A model generated the notes under the pieces. The model saw only the letters and a program-made list of their open reading frames with translations, did not search any database and was not told the DNA's origin. A stretch of 7,917 nt of DNA from Methanobacteriota archaeon (lineage in GTDB: Archaea > Thermoplasmatota > Thermoplasmata > RBG-16-68-12 > EA-27): NCBI GenBank assembly GCA_016207545.1, contig JACQPO010000101.1, positions 1 to 7,917 on the forward strand, read 5' to 3'. The position numbers were made by a program, and so were the translations under genes. Below are positions 1-6,096 of the stretch, one piece after another (positions within the stretch are counted from its first letter, which is position 1; each line of letters starts with the position of its first letter).

Positions 1-403
1 CGGCGTATCCGCGCCCCGCGCACAGGTCGACGGCCGCCCGGACCTGTTCCTCGTCCCCGGGGTACACCACGAGGTCCGGCGCCGCGGGCACCTGTCGGAG
101 CCGCAGCCTCATCAGGTCCCGGTAGGACTTGCCGAACGCGTGGCTCAGGCGGTCGTCGTGGCTCCCGCCAATCCCGGACTCCCCGAGGAGCGTGCGGAAC
201 GCCGCCACGTCCGCCGTATTCAGGCGGCTCGGGGGAAGCGGGACGTCGCCCTGCGCCGGGACGGGGAGCGGATCAACCGACTCCGGCAACTCGAGGACTC
301 GGCGCAAGTACGCGTGGAGCGCGGGCCTCGACTCCAAGGGGAAGGACCGGGTCTCGGATCCCCACCCCCACCACTTCCCGCCCGCCGCCATCCGGGGCGC
401 CAT
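1..403 (-). CDS. Alkyl-dihydroxyacetone-phosphate synthase-like FAD oxidase, N-terminal part (runs off left edge)
   Basis: The visible 134 residues are the N-terminal region of a FAD-linked oxidase of the alkyl-DHAP synthase/glycolate oxidase group. In the characterised eukaryotic enzyme this family swaps the acyl chain of acyl-DHAP for a fatty alcohol to make an ether bond; whether this protein does so is inference. Seen here: a KWWGWG motif at residues 10-15, typical of the start of this family, and HAFGKSYRDL (89-98) followed by PDLVVYPGDEEQV, which leads into the FAD_binding_4 domain. The FAD phosphate-binding loop lies beyond the window. ATG 403 and ATG 391 are both possible starts and both keep the KWWGWG motif. 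Third codon positions in this frame are nearly all G/C, so this is the real reading frame although it overlaps the upstream EEP gene. It has no promoter of its own that I can see and is probably co-transcribed with that gene. Confidence is good for the family and lower for the substrate. Confidence 0.8.
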   Translation of the reverse strand, partial: MAPRMAAGGKWWGWGSETRSFPLESRPALHAYLRRVLELPESVDPLPVPAQGDVPLPPSRLNTADVAAFRTLLGESGIGGSHDDRLSHAFGKSYRDLMRLRLRQVPAAPDLVVYPGDEEQVRAAVDLCAGRGYA

Positions 404-2435
404 CCCCCGGGGCGGTTTGAAACTGCCGCCCGTCCTCCGGAGGCGCGAGCCACGGCGGCGGCACGGTCCGCAGTTGCACGACGACCGGACGGTGGTCCGA
501 GGCGAGGCGCGCGAGGGCGGTGCCGGGGACCTGCACGGCCCCGATCTCGACGCCCGCGGTGAAGAACACGTAGTCGATCCGTCGGTCCGGCGCGGCCGCG
601 GGCCACGTGAAACCCGCAGGGTCCATCTTGTCCGTCCCCGCCGCGGTCCACACGTCGGCCAGCAATCCCGCCTTGAAGGATTCGTACACGGTGTCCGCAA
701 CCGTGGCGCCCGGGCAAAGGCCGTTCGGACACGAGTTGAGGTCGCCCAAGACGATCGTACGCCCGGGCACCTGGGAGAGCCGCTCGAGCAGGAAGGCCGC
801 CTGCGCCTCCCGCTCCTCCCGCGGCAGCCCGAAGTGGACCGCGACGACGGTCACGGTCTCCGCGCCGATCCGCAGCTCCGCTTGCACGGCGACCCGCTGG
901 ACCTCGACGCTCGGGAGGTCGACGACCTCCCACGTGACGATCGGGAACCGGGACAGGAGGCCCACGCCGAACGTCTGCCTGCTCGTCGGTGGCCCATACG
1001 CCTCGTCGTATCCGAGGCCCACGGACAGCCAACGGATGGAGTCGACGTTCGCGCTCGTGATTCGGGCGGTGTCGCTCTCCTGCAACGCGACGAGGTCCGC
1101 GTCCGCGGCGGCCACGACGTCCCGAATCCGCCCGAGGTCGAGGATCCCGTCGCTCCCGAACCCCTGGTGGATGTTGTACGTCATCACCGTGAACGCCTCG
1201 GTGCCCGTGGGCGGGGCAGGTGAGGCGAGCAGGCGGGCGCCGAGACCGCCGAGGAGGAACATGACGACGACCACGAGGGTGAGCGCGATCGCGGCGTCGC
1301 TCGGGCCCCCGGCGTGCTTCAATCCGTGGCGGCGGGACCGTTGGGCGTACAGAATCGCGGGAATCGCGAGGGCGACCGTCGCGAGGAGGAGGAACCACGG
1401 GAGGTGCCCCTCCCACAGGCTCCGGCCGGGGACGAACGCGTACACGAGGGAGAACACAAAGGCGATGAGGTACAGGATGAGGACGAGCCCGGAGAGGCCG
1501 AGCGCGAGGCCCGCCGCGCGGAGGGACGGCGCGCGCCGGAGGTAGCCGAACAGGAGCGCGAAGTCCGCGACGATGACGAACTGGGCGATCCCGATCAGGA
1601 GGGGGAGGAACGGGCTCCGCAACCACACGAGGTCCACGGCCGCGAGGGCGACGAGGGCGTTCCCCCCGAGCGTCAGGTGCGCGGTCGGGTGGGCGCCCCG
1701 GAGGACGACGAAGATCCCGAACCCGAGGCCGGCCAGCACGGCCGCGGTCATCAGGAACAGGTTCGCCTCCGCGAACCGCGCGAGCACGGCGGGATACGCG
1801 AGGATCGTAAGCTGGAGGCCCCACGCGGCCCCGAGGCCCAGGCCGATCCCCGCCGCCCGGACGACCCCCCGGCGGCCGAGGGGCTTTGGGGGCGGGAGCA
1901 CGGTCGGGTTGTGGCGGACCTCGAGGTACAGGGCGAGGATTCCGAACGCTGCGAGCACGATCGTGACGAGGAGGGGCAGCAGGTCCCACCGCGCGATGGG
2001 GTCCGCGCTCAGGAACAGGGAGCGAGCGGTCCCGTCCGCTGCGAAGCCCAGGGCGACCCCCGACGCGTCCAGGTTCGGGGCCGCGTCCCGGAGCCCCCGG
2101 AGGAGGTGCGCGGGCAGGTACAGGAGGTACGTGCCCACCGCCAGGCCGCCGAAGACGAGCTGGAAGTCCACCCCCAGCGGCAGGACGACGAGGACCCGGA
2201 GGACGGCGAGGGCGATCGCGAGGGGGAGGAGGACCCGGTCCGGGTGTTCAACCCGCAGGAGGAGGTACGCGAGCGGGGCGAGGAACACGAGGATGATGAG
2301 GATGCTCGGCCCGATCGCGAGGGTGTCGATGTTCTTCGCGTAAATCGCCGGGACGAACCGGTGGAAGGACTCCACGAAGAACAGCGTGAGGGTCGCTAGG
2401 GCTACGACCCTCCAACCCCCTCGTCGCACCGGCAC
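273..2435 (-). CDS. Polytopic membrane protein with C-terminal endonuclease/exonuclease/phosphatase domain (CWH43/PGAP2IP-like)
   Basis: About 720 residues in two parts. Residues 1-402 hold roughly 10-12 hydrophobic helices, for example near 40-61, 67-90, 150-172, 222-245, 306-333 and 380-402. Residues 415-656 form an EEP-fold domain with its motifs in order: TYNIH (N421), LQESD (E453), VAVHFG (H534), LGDLNS (D565, N567), DRRIDY (D621) and SDHRP (H648), so it looks catalytically intact. The block from TYNIH through ESDTAR, NVDSIRWL and YGPPTSRQTFGVGLLSRFPI recalls the C-terminal half of eukaryotic CWH43/PGAP2IP, which acts in GPI-lipid remodelling; here the substrate is unknown. The frame has no early ATG. 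GTG 2435 or GTG 2429 is the likely start, and a TATA-like box at 2451-2460 fits 2429 slightly better. The last 60 or so residues, after the EEP domain, are low in complexity, have poor third-position G/C, and overlap the next gene in another frame. A secreted DNase-like EEP is the alternative, but 10 or more helices argue against it. Confidence 0.85.
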   Translation of the reverse strand: MPVRRGGWRVVALATLTLFFVESFHRFVPAIYAKNIDTLAIGPSILIILVFLAPLAYLLLRVEHPDRVLLPLAIALAVLRVLVVLPLGVDFQLVFGGLAVGTYLLYLPAHLLRGLRDAAPNLDASGVALGFAADGTARSLFLSADPIARWDLLPLLVTIVLAAFGILALYLEVRHNPTVLPPPKPLGRRGVVRAAGIGLGLGAAWGLQLTILAYPAVLARFAEANLFLMTAAVLAGLGFGIFVVLRGAHPTAHLTLGGNALVALAAVDLVWLRSPFLPLLIGIAQFVIVADFALLFGYLRRAPSLRAAGLALGLSGLVLILYLIAFVFSLVYAFVPGRSLWEGHLPWFLLLATVALAIPAILYAQRSRRHGLKHAGGPSDAAIALTLVVVVMFLLGGLGARLLASPAPPTGTEAFTVMTYNIHQGFGSDGILDLGRIRDVVAAADADLVALQESDTARITSANVDSIRWLSVGLGYDEAYGPPTSRQTFGVGLLSRFPIVTWEVVDLPSVEVQRVAVQAELRIGAETVTVVAVHFGLPREEREAQAAFLLERLSQVPGRTIVLGDLNSCPNGLCPGATVADTVYESFKAGLLADVWTAAGTDKMDPAGFTWPAAAPDRRIDYVFFTAGVEIGAVQVPGTALARLASDHRPVVVQLRTVPPPWLAPPEDGRQFQTAPGDGAPDGGGREVVGVGIRDPVLPLGVEARAPRVLAPSPRVAGVG

Positions 2436-2450
2436 CCAGAGGTCGAGGAG

Positions 2451-2460
2451 CGCACATAAG
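2451..2460 (-). promoter_or_regulatory. TATA-like box for the CWH43-like gene
   Basis: On the minus strand this reads CTTATGTGCG, in an otherwise GC-rich gap of 92 bases between the aldo/keto reductase stop and this gene. The centre of the CTTATG part is about 22 bases before GTG 2435 and 28 before GTG 2429, the distance expected for an archaeal TATA box on a leaderless or nearly leaderless transcript. The identical 10-mer precedes the small membrane protein gene at 5795-5804. The rest of this gap is G/C runs with no gene. Confidence 0.45.
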
Positions 2461-2527
2461 AGTTGCGCCAGGGACCCCCTCCCGCGTGCCGTGTTCCCCC
2501 GCCCGGCGGACCCCGTCCCGGGGCTCC

Positions 2528-3352
2528 CTACGGCGCGTCCGTGGGGTCCCAGGCGACGTGCAGCCCCTCGCCGAGCGCGTCGAGGACCCCCAGGTCCTCC
2601 GGGGCGAGGGCGAAGTCGAACACGTCCGCGTTCTCGCGGATCCGCTCCGGCCGCGACGACTTGGGGATCTCCAGGAACCCGTGCTCGAGGCCCCATCGGA
2701 TCAGGACCTGCGCGGCCGTCTTCCGGTACTTCGCGGCGATCCGGACGAGCCGGGGATCCTTGAGCCGCCGACCGCGCGTGAGGGGGCTGTACGCCTCGAC
2801 TTGGATGGCGCGCTCCTGGCAGTACCTGACGAGGTCCCGAGGGTACAGGAAGGGGCTCAGCTCGAACTGGTTCACGGCGGGGACGTGCGGGTCCGTGTTC
2901 CGGAGCTCCTCGAGGTGACGGACCGTGTAGTTGCTCACCCCGATCGCCCGGCACTTCCCCTGCGCTTGGAGCCGGACGAGCGCCTGCCACGTCGCGAGGC
3001 GCTTCCCCGCCACGGGCCAGTGGATCAGGTAGAGGTCCACGTACGCCATCCCGAGGCGCTTCAGGCTCGCCTCGCACGCGTGGACCGTGGACTCGTACCC
3101 CTGCTCCGTGTTCCACACCTTCGTCGTGACGAACACGTCCTCCCGCGGCACCCCGCTCTCCCGCACCGCGAGGCCGACCTCCCGCTCGTTCCCGTACATG
3201 CTCGCGGTGTCGATGAGTCGATACCCCTGCTCGAGCGCGAGCCGGACCGCGCGCTCGCACTCCTTCCCGTGCATCTGCCACACCCCGAGGCCCAGCAGGG
3301 GCATCTCGACGCCGTTGTTCAACCGGACGCGGGAGTCGGTCTGCAGGGACAT
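2528..3352 (-). CDS. Aldo/keto reductase (AKR5-like, NADPH-dependent)
   Basis: A complete 274-residue aldo/keto reductase, the usual length for the family, expected to be a cytosolic (alpha/beta)8 barrel that reduces carbonyl groups with NADPH. The catalytic tetrad is present: D48 in RLIDTA, Y53 in SMYGNE, K78 in TTKVWN and H111 in LIHWP. Further family marks are GVSNY (138-142), the VNQFELSPF strand (160-168) and IPKSSRPERIREN (229-241), the loop that binds the NADPH 2'-phosphate. The overall pattern is closest to 2,5-diketo-D-gluconate reductase-type enzymes, but the real substrate cannot be read from sequence. ATG 3352 is chosen. A GTG at 3364 would add four residues with no match to the family start. 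It is divergent from the M29-like gene and precedes the CWH43-like gene on the same strand by 92 bases, so co-transcription is possible but not required. Confidence 0.95.
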   Translation of the reverse strand: MSLQTDSRVRLNNGVEMPLLGLGVWQMHGKECERAVRLALEQGYRLIDTASMYGNEREVGLAVRESGVPREDVFVTTKVWNTEQGYESTVHACEASLKRLGMAYVDLYLIHWPVAGKRLATWQALVRLQAQGKCRAIGVSNYTVRHLEELRNTDPHVPAVNQFELSPFLYPRDLVRYCQERAIQVEAYSPLTRGRRLKDPRLVRIAAKYRKTAAQVLIRWGLEHGFLEIPKSSRPERIRENADVFDFALAPEDLGVLDALGEGLHVAWDPTDAP

Positions 3353-3456
3353 CCGGACGGCCACCGTTTCGATGGGACTTGAACCTTGGCCGCGAACCCT
3401 GCGACGCGGGCAATACCATTAAACGAGGAGCGCCTTTCCGGGCGCGGGGGAGACAC
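3353..3456. promoter_or_regulatory. Divergent intergenic region between aldo/keto reductase and M29-like gene
   Basis: This gap holds the start regions of two divergent genes. For the rightward gene, an ATTAAAC box at 3418-3424 lies about 36 bases before ATG 3457, giving a predicted transcript start near 3447. A purine-rich GGGGGAG at 3446-3452 ends four bases before the ATG and could serve as a ribosome binding site. For the leftward gene only a weak TTCAAG at 3378-3383 sits at the right distance from ATG 3352. A perfect 5-bp inverted repeat (GCGCC 3430-3434, GGCGC 3441-3445) lies just upstream of the predicted rightward start point and could be an operator or chance in GC-rich DNA. Confidence 0.4.
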
Positions 3457-4548
3457 ATGTCTGAGTACGAGGCGCTCGCGAAGACCGTCATCAAGCGGAC
3501 CCTGCGCATCAAGCCGAAGGAAAACGTGATCGTGGAGACCTGGAACCACGGGCTTCCGATCGCGAGCGAATTCGTGTACCAGCTCCGCGCGGTGGGCGCG
3601 CGACCGATGCTCATGGTCGAGGACGAGGACACGTTCTGGCGGTCCGTCTCCACCCTGCCGAAGAACAAGCTCGGCCACGTCGGGGACCACGAGTGGGGCG
3701 CGATGGCGAGGGCGGACGCGTACATCTTCATCACGGGCCCTGGCGACATCCGGAAAATCCGCGAGCTCGGGATCGACAAGTACAACGCGGCGATCGGGTA
3801 CAACGAAGAGTGGTACCGCCGCGCGAAGAGGTACCGAATCCGCGGCGCCCGGATCGCGCTGGGGTACGTCTCCGCCGGGCGTGCGGCGGCCTACGGGTTC
3901 GACCTTGCCGCGTGGCGGCGGATGGTCCTCGAGGCGAGCTCCGTGGACCCGCAGACGATGGCAAGGGCGGGTCGAACGGTGCAGGCGGCGTTTTCCCGGA
4001 AGGCGCACGTGGAGCTCGCGGCCCCGAACGGCACCCATTTCGAGTGCGAGCTGCTCGGACGGAAGGCGAGCTTGGATGTGGGCGTGCTCACGGAGGACCA
4101 CCTGGACCGCGGCGAGAACATGGTGAACATCCCGGCGGGGGAGGCGTACGTGTGCCCGGGCGAGAAGAGCGGCGACGGCACGATTCGCTTCGACCGGCCC
4201 GTGCCGTACCTCGGCCGATGGATCAAGGGCCCCACGTTCGCGTTCGACGGCGGGCGGCTCGCGAAATGGTCCGCGGTCGAAGGGGAAGAGTTCCTGCGCC
4301 CGAGCTGGGAGAAGGCGAAGGGCGACAAGGACCGGATCGCCTACCTCCAGGTCGGGCTGAACCCCAACGCGCGGGCGGGCTTCTTGCAGGACGCGATCGT
4401 CGCGGGGAACGTCTACGTCGCGATCGGGGACAACTCCGAGAGCGGCGGGAAGAACAAGACGAGCTTCTTCCTCGGCTCCTCGATCACGGGCGCGACGCTC
4501 ACCGTGAACGGGAAGACGATCGTCGAGGACGGACGCATCGTCGCGTGA
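3457..4548 (+). CDS. M29 (AmpS/AmpT)-family aminopeptidase homologue, probably lacking the canonical metal site
   Basis: A 363-residue protein close to the length of M29 (thermophilic) aminopeptidases, COG2309-like. M29 enzymes are cytosolic two-metal exopeptidases that remove N-terminal residues from peptides. Family features seen are the N-terminal block with KENVIVETW (21-29), the NIPAGEAYVCPGE block (224-236) containing E229 in the place of the first metal-binding Glu, GLNPNA (300-305), and AIGDNSESGGKNK (322-334) followed by the closing strand with VNGKTIVEDG. The other expected ligands are not found. Y296 sits where a Glu is expected, Y320 where the His of the HIALGDN-type motif is expected, and F338 and G340 where the HxD pair is expected. 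It may be inactive, regulatory or have a different metal site. ATG 3457 is chosen because of the preceding GGGGGAG and box at 3418-3424. Transcribed alone, it converges on the VOC gene with two bases between stops. Confidence 0.8.
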   Translation: MSEYEALAKTVIKRTLRIKPKENVIVETWNHGLPIASEFVYQLRAVGARPMLMVEDEDTFWRSVSTLPKNKLGHVGDHEWGAMARADAYIFITGPGDIRKIRELGIDKYNAAIGYNEEWYRRAKRYRIRGARIALGYVSAGRAAAYGFDLAAWRRMVLEASSVDPQTMARAGRTVQAAFSRKAHVELAAPNGTHFECELLGRKASLDVGVLTEDHLDRGENMVNIPAGEAYVCPGEKSGDGTIRFDRPVPYLGRWIKGPTFAFDGGRLAKWSAVEGEEFLRPSWEKAKGDKDRIAYLQVGLNPNARAGFLQDAIVAGNVYVAIGDNSESGGKNKTSFFLGSSITGATLTVNGKTIVEDGRIVA

Positions 4549-4550
4549 GC

Positions 4551-4928
4551 CTACGAGAGCAGTTCGATCCAGATCCCGTCGGGGTCCTTCGCGTAGACCT
4601 CCGTCCCCTTCGACTGCGCCGGAGAGACGGCGACGGTCGCGCCTTTCGCGAGAAGATCGCGGTACGCCTTCCCCACGTCGTCCACGACGAACGCGAGGTG
4701 GTCGAGCTCCTCGCCCTTCCGATACGGGGTGTAGAACCGGCTCCCCTTCGGGTACCAGTTCAGTTCGAGCTTGTGGCGGGAACCGGGTTGTCGCAGGTGT
4801 ACGTACTTGCCGCCGTGGGACATCGTCCCCTGGGAGACGACCTGAAACCCGAGGACCTTCGTGTAGAACTCGATCGACCGCCTCAGGTTCCGGACGCGGA
4901 TGCCCGTGTAGTAGAATCGGTACTTCAT
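4551..4928 (-). CDS. VOC-superfamily (glyoxalase/dioxygenase fold) protein
   Basis: A 125-residue single-domain vicinal oxygen chelate protein resembling lactoylglutathione lyase and related lyases, cytosolic. The two beta-alpha-beta-beta-beta modules are visible: TGIRVRNLRRSIEFYTKVLGF (8-28, given here in outline) and LDHLAFVVDDVGKAY (75-89), ending in DPDGIWIELL. Of the four metal ligands known in glyoxalase I, three positions are present: E55 in LELNWY, H77 in LDHLAF and E122 in IELL. The first, usually a His just before TGIRV, is Y7 here. So a metal may still bind, but a glyoxalase I reaction should not be assumed. The gene follows the ankyrin gene on the same strand after 61 bases without a strong promoter, so the two may form an operon. 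The ATG at 4928 is the natural start because the first strand follows at once. Confidence 0.88.
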   Translation of the reverse strand: MKYRFYYTGIRVRNLRRSIEFYTKVLGFQVVSQGTMSHGGKYVHLRQPGSRHKLELNWYPKGSRFYTPYRKGEELDHLAFVVDDVGKAYRDLLAKGATVAVSPAQSKGTEVYAKDPDGIWIELLS

Positions 4929-4989
4929 GGGGACGGCATGCGCGGGCCCACGGATGGATTTGCTCCCGTCGTTCGGCGGCCCGGTACCC

Positions 4990-5661
4990 TTACTCCTTCG
5001 CCCCGTGGCGGCGGAGCATCTCCGCGACCTCGTGATGCCCCTTTTCCACGGCCGTGGACAAGGGCGTCCTCCCGTCCTTCGTGCGGAGGTTGACGTCCGC
5101 CCCCGCCTCGAGGAGCACCTTCACGATCTCCGGGTTCCCGCCTGCGGCGGCGGTGACCAAGACCGCGGCCTGCCCGTCCTCGTACCGGTGGTTCACGTTC
5201 GCGCCCGCGCGGACGAGGATCCTCACGACCTCCGTGTGGTCCTCGGAGACCGCGCCCGTGAGGGCGGTGAATCCCAACCCCGGCGCAGCGAAGTTCACAT
5301 CCGCACGCTTCGAGAGCAGGAACTTCACGACCTCCGCTCGCCCGGCGTACGCCGCCAATCCGAGGGGCGGGAATCCGTCCGGCGAGGACGCATCGTTCGC
5401 GAGCTTCGGGTCCGCCTCCACGAGTTCTTTCACACGCCGAAGGTCGCCCGCCAGCGCGGCCTCGTGCACGGTCATCGTGGGCTTGTGCTCGAGGATCGCG
5501 TTCAGCACGTCGTACTTCCCGTAGTACGCTGCGACGGTCACGGGCGAGAATCCGCGCTCCGTCTTCGCGTTCACTAGGGCGCGGTCTTTCGCGAGCATTT
5601 CCCTGACCTTCGTGGCGTCCCCCGCCCGCACAGCGTCGAAGAACTCCTTCCGGTCGGGCAC
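4990..5661 (-). CDS. Ankyrin-repeat protein
   Basis: A 223-residue protein made almost entirely of ankyrin repeats, with no signal peptide or membrane segment, so cytosolic. About seven repeats can be traced: residues 4-33, 37-60, 62-92, 95-125, 129-158, 162-192 and 195-223. The later ones are the most regular, with EVVKFLLSKRADVN (110-123), EVVRILVRAGANVN (144-157), EIVKVLLEAGADVN (178-191) and DGRTPLSTAVEKGHHEV. Ankyrin repeats bind other proteins; there is no attached catalytic domain and the partner is unknown. ATG 5661 is strongly supported because a TTATA box centred near 5686 lies about 25 bases upstream, so the transcript is probably leaderless and starts at the ATG. The VOC gene follows and is probably co-transcribed, which makes the VOC protein one candidate partner, though that is only an inference. 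Confidence 0.95.
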   Translation of the reverse strand: MPDRKEFFDAVRAGDATKVREMLAKDRALVNAKTERGFSPVTVAAYYGKYDVLNAILEHKPTMTVHEAALAGDLRRVKELVEADPKLANDASSPDGFPPLGLAAYAGRAEVVKFLLSKRADVNFAAPGLGFTALTGAVSEDHTEVVRILVRAGANVNHRYEDGQAAVLVTAAAGGNPEIVKVLLEAGADVNLRTKDGRTPLSTAVEKGHHEVAEMLRRHGAKE

Positions 5662-5680
5662 GACCCCCGGAAGGCGGGTG

Positions 5681-5690
5681 TGCTATAACA
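5681..5690 (-). promoter_or_regulatory. TATA box of the ankyrin gene (leaderless promoter)
   Basis: On the minus strand it reads TGTTATAGCA, an AT-rich island in very GC-rich sequence. Its TTATA core (5684-5688) is centred about 25 bases before ATG 5661. This is the best-formed archaeal-type TATA box in the window and places the transcript start on the start codon. No Shine-Dalgarno sequence precedes that ATG. Confidence 0.65.
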
Positions 5691-5779
5691 AGGTCACGCG
5701 TACGTCGGGTTGGCCCGGCCCTTCCGACCCGCATTCCCGGCCGGACGGGATCCCATCCGTTTCCTCCGCACCTCGCCAT

Positions 5780-5804
5780 CTTACATACCGCACCCTTATG
5801 TGCG
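5780..5804 (+). promoter_or_regulatory. TATA-like boxes upstream of the small membrane protein gene
   Basis: Two AT-rich boxes occur here: CTTACATA (about 5780-5787) and CTTATG (5795-5800) within CTTATGTGCG (5795-5804). The second is centred about 27 bases before position 5824, giving a leader of about eight bases before ATG 5832. The first could drive a start near the GTG at 5814. The 10-mer is identical to the box before the CWH43-like gene. The remainder of the gap between the divergent genes (5691-5779) shows no other signal. Confidence 0.45.
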
Positions 5805-5831
5805 GGCAATGGGGTGCAGGGCCCGGATTCC

Positions 5832-6095
5832 ATGGAGCGGGAGGAGTGGGAGCCGGAGTTCCCGTGGAAGCGGACCGTGCACGCGGCGACGAGCGGCGTC
5901 CGGTGGCGGATCTACGCCTCCATCCTGATTCCCGTCGCGTGGAGCATCCTGATGCTCGTGTACGCGATCCTCTGGTCCGGCGGGCTCACCCTGTTCCAGA
6001 ACTTCGTCGTCTTCGTCACCTCCCTCGTCAGCGTCGTCGCAATCGTGGGCCTCCTGTGGATCTCCATGGGCTTTCGGTTCGCGCGCGGGCTGTAG
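5832..6095 (+). CDS. Small two-helix membrane protein of unknown function
   Basis: An 87-residue protein. The first 26 residues are charged and polar (EREEWEPEFPWKR), followed by two hydrophobic helices at about 27-48 and 54-78, and a short basic end (FRFARGL). Both ends are therefore expected on the same side of the membrane, probably the cytoplasm by the positive-inside rule. I do not recognise a family; it resembles the many short conserved membrane proteins of archaea. ATG 5832 is preferred. A GTG at 5814 would add six residues. Coding is supported by G/C-rich third positions, TATA-like boxes at the proper distance, and a stop that abuts the convergent glycosyltransferase gene with one base between. 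No functional link to its neighbours can be claimed. Confidence 0.75.
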   Translation: MEREEWEPEFPWKRTVHAATSGVRWRIYASILIPVAWSILMLVYAILWSGGLTLFQNFVVFVTSLVSVVAIVGLLWISMGFRFARGL

Positions 6096-6096
6096 G

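Noticed and set aside
220..1989. 589-codon minus-strand open frame
   Set aside because: It is an arginine/proline-rich shadow of the EEP gene in another frame, with no recognisable domain.
1314..2399. Plus-strand open frame of 361 codons rich in E, R and G
   Set aside because: It is antisense to the membrane domain of the CWH43-like gene and has the biased composition expected of an antisense shadow.
2486..3382. Plus-strand open frame of 298 codons
   Set aside because: It lies antisense to the complete aldo/keto reductase with its intact catalytic tetrad; no domain is seen in it.
3368..3420. tRNA-like 3' half on the minus strand (GGTTCAAGTCC)
   Set aside because: The sequence resembles a T-arm, but the flanking bases form only two or three of the five T-stem pairs and no acceptor, D or anticodon arm can be built.
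3430..3445. GCGCC/GGCGC hairpin as a terminator or riboswitch
   Set aside because: Only a 5-bp stem, no T-run, and it sits just upstream of the predicted transcript start. At most an operator, and it could be chance.
273..3803. A single minus-strand open frame of 1176 codons spanning the aldo/keto reductase and EEP regions
   Set aside because: Only its part left of about 2435 is coding. The upstream part is in a different frame from the clear aldo/keto reductase and is antisense to the M29-like gene; it is open only because stops are rare in GC-rich DNA.
3693..5093. Plus-strand open frame of 466 codons
   Set aside because: It is a frame-shifted shadow of the M29-like gene continuing antisense through the VOC gene; composition is arginine/glycine-rich.
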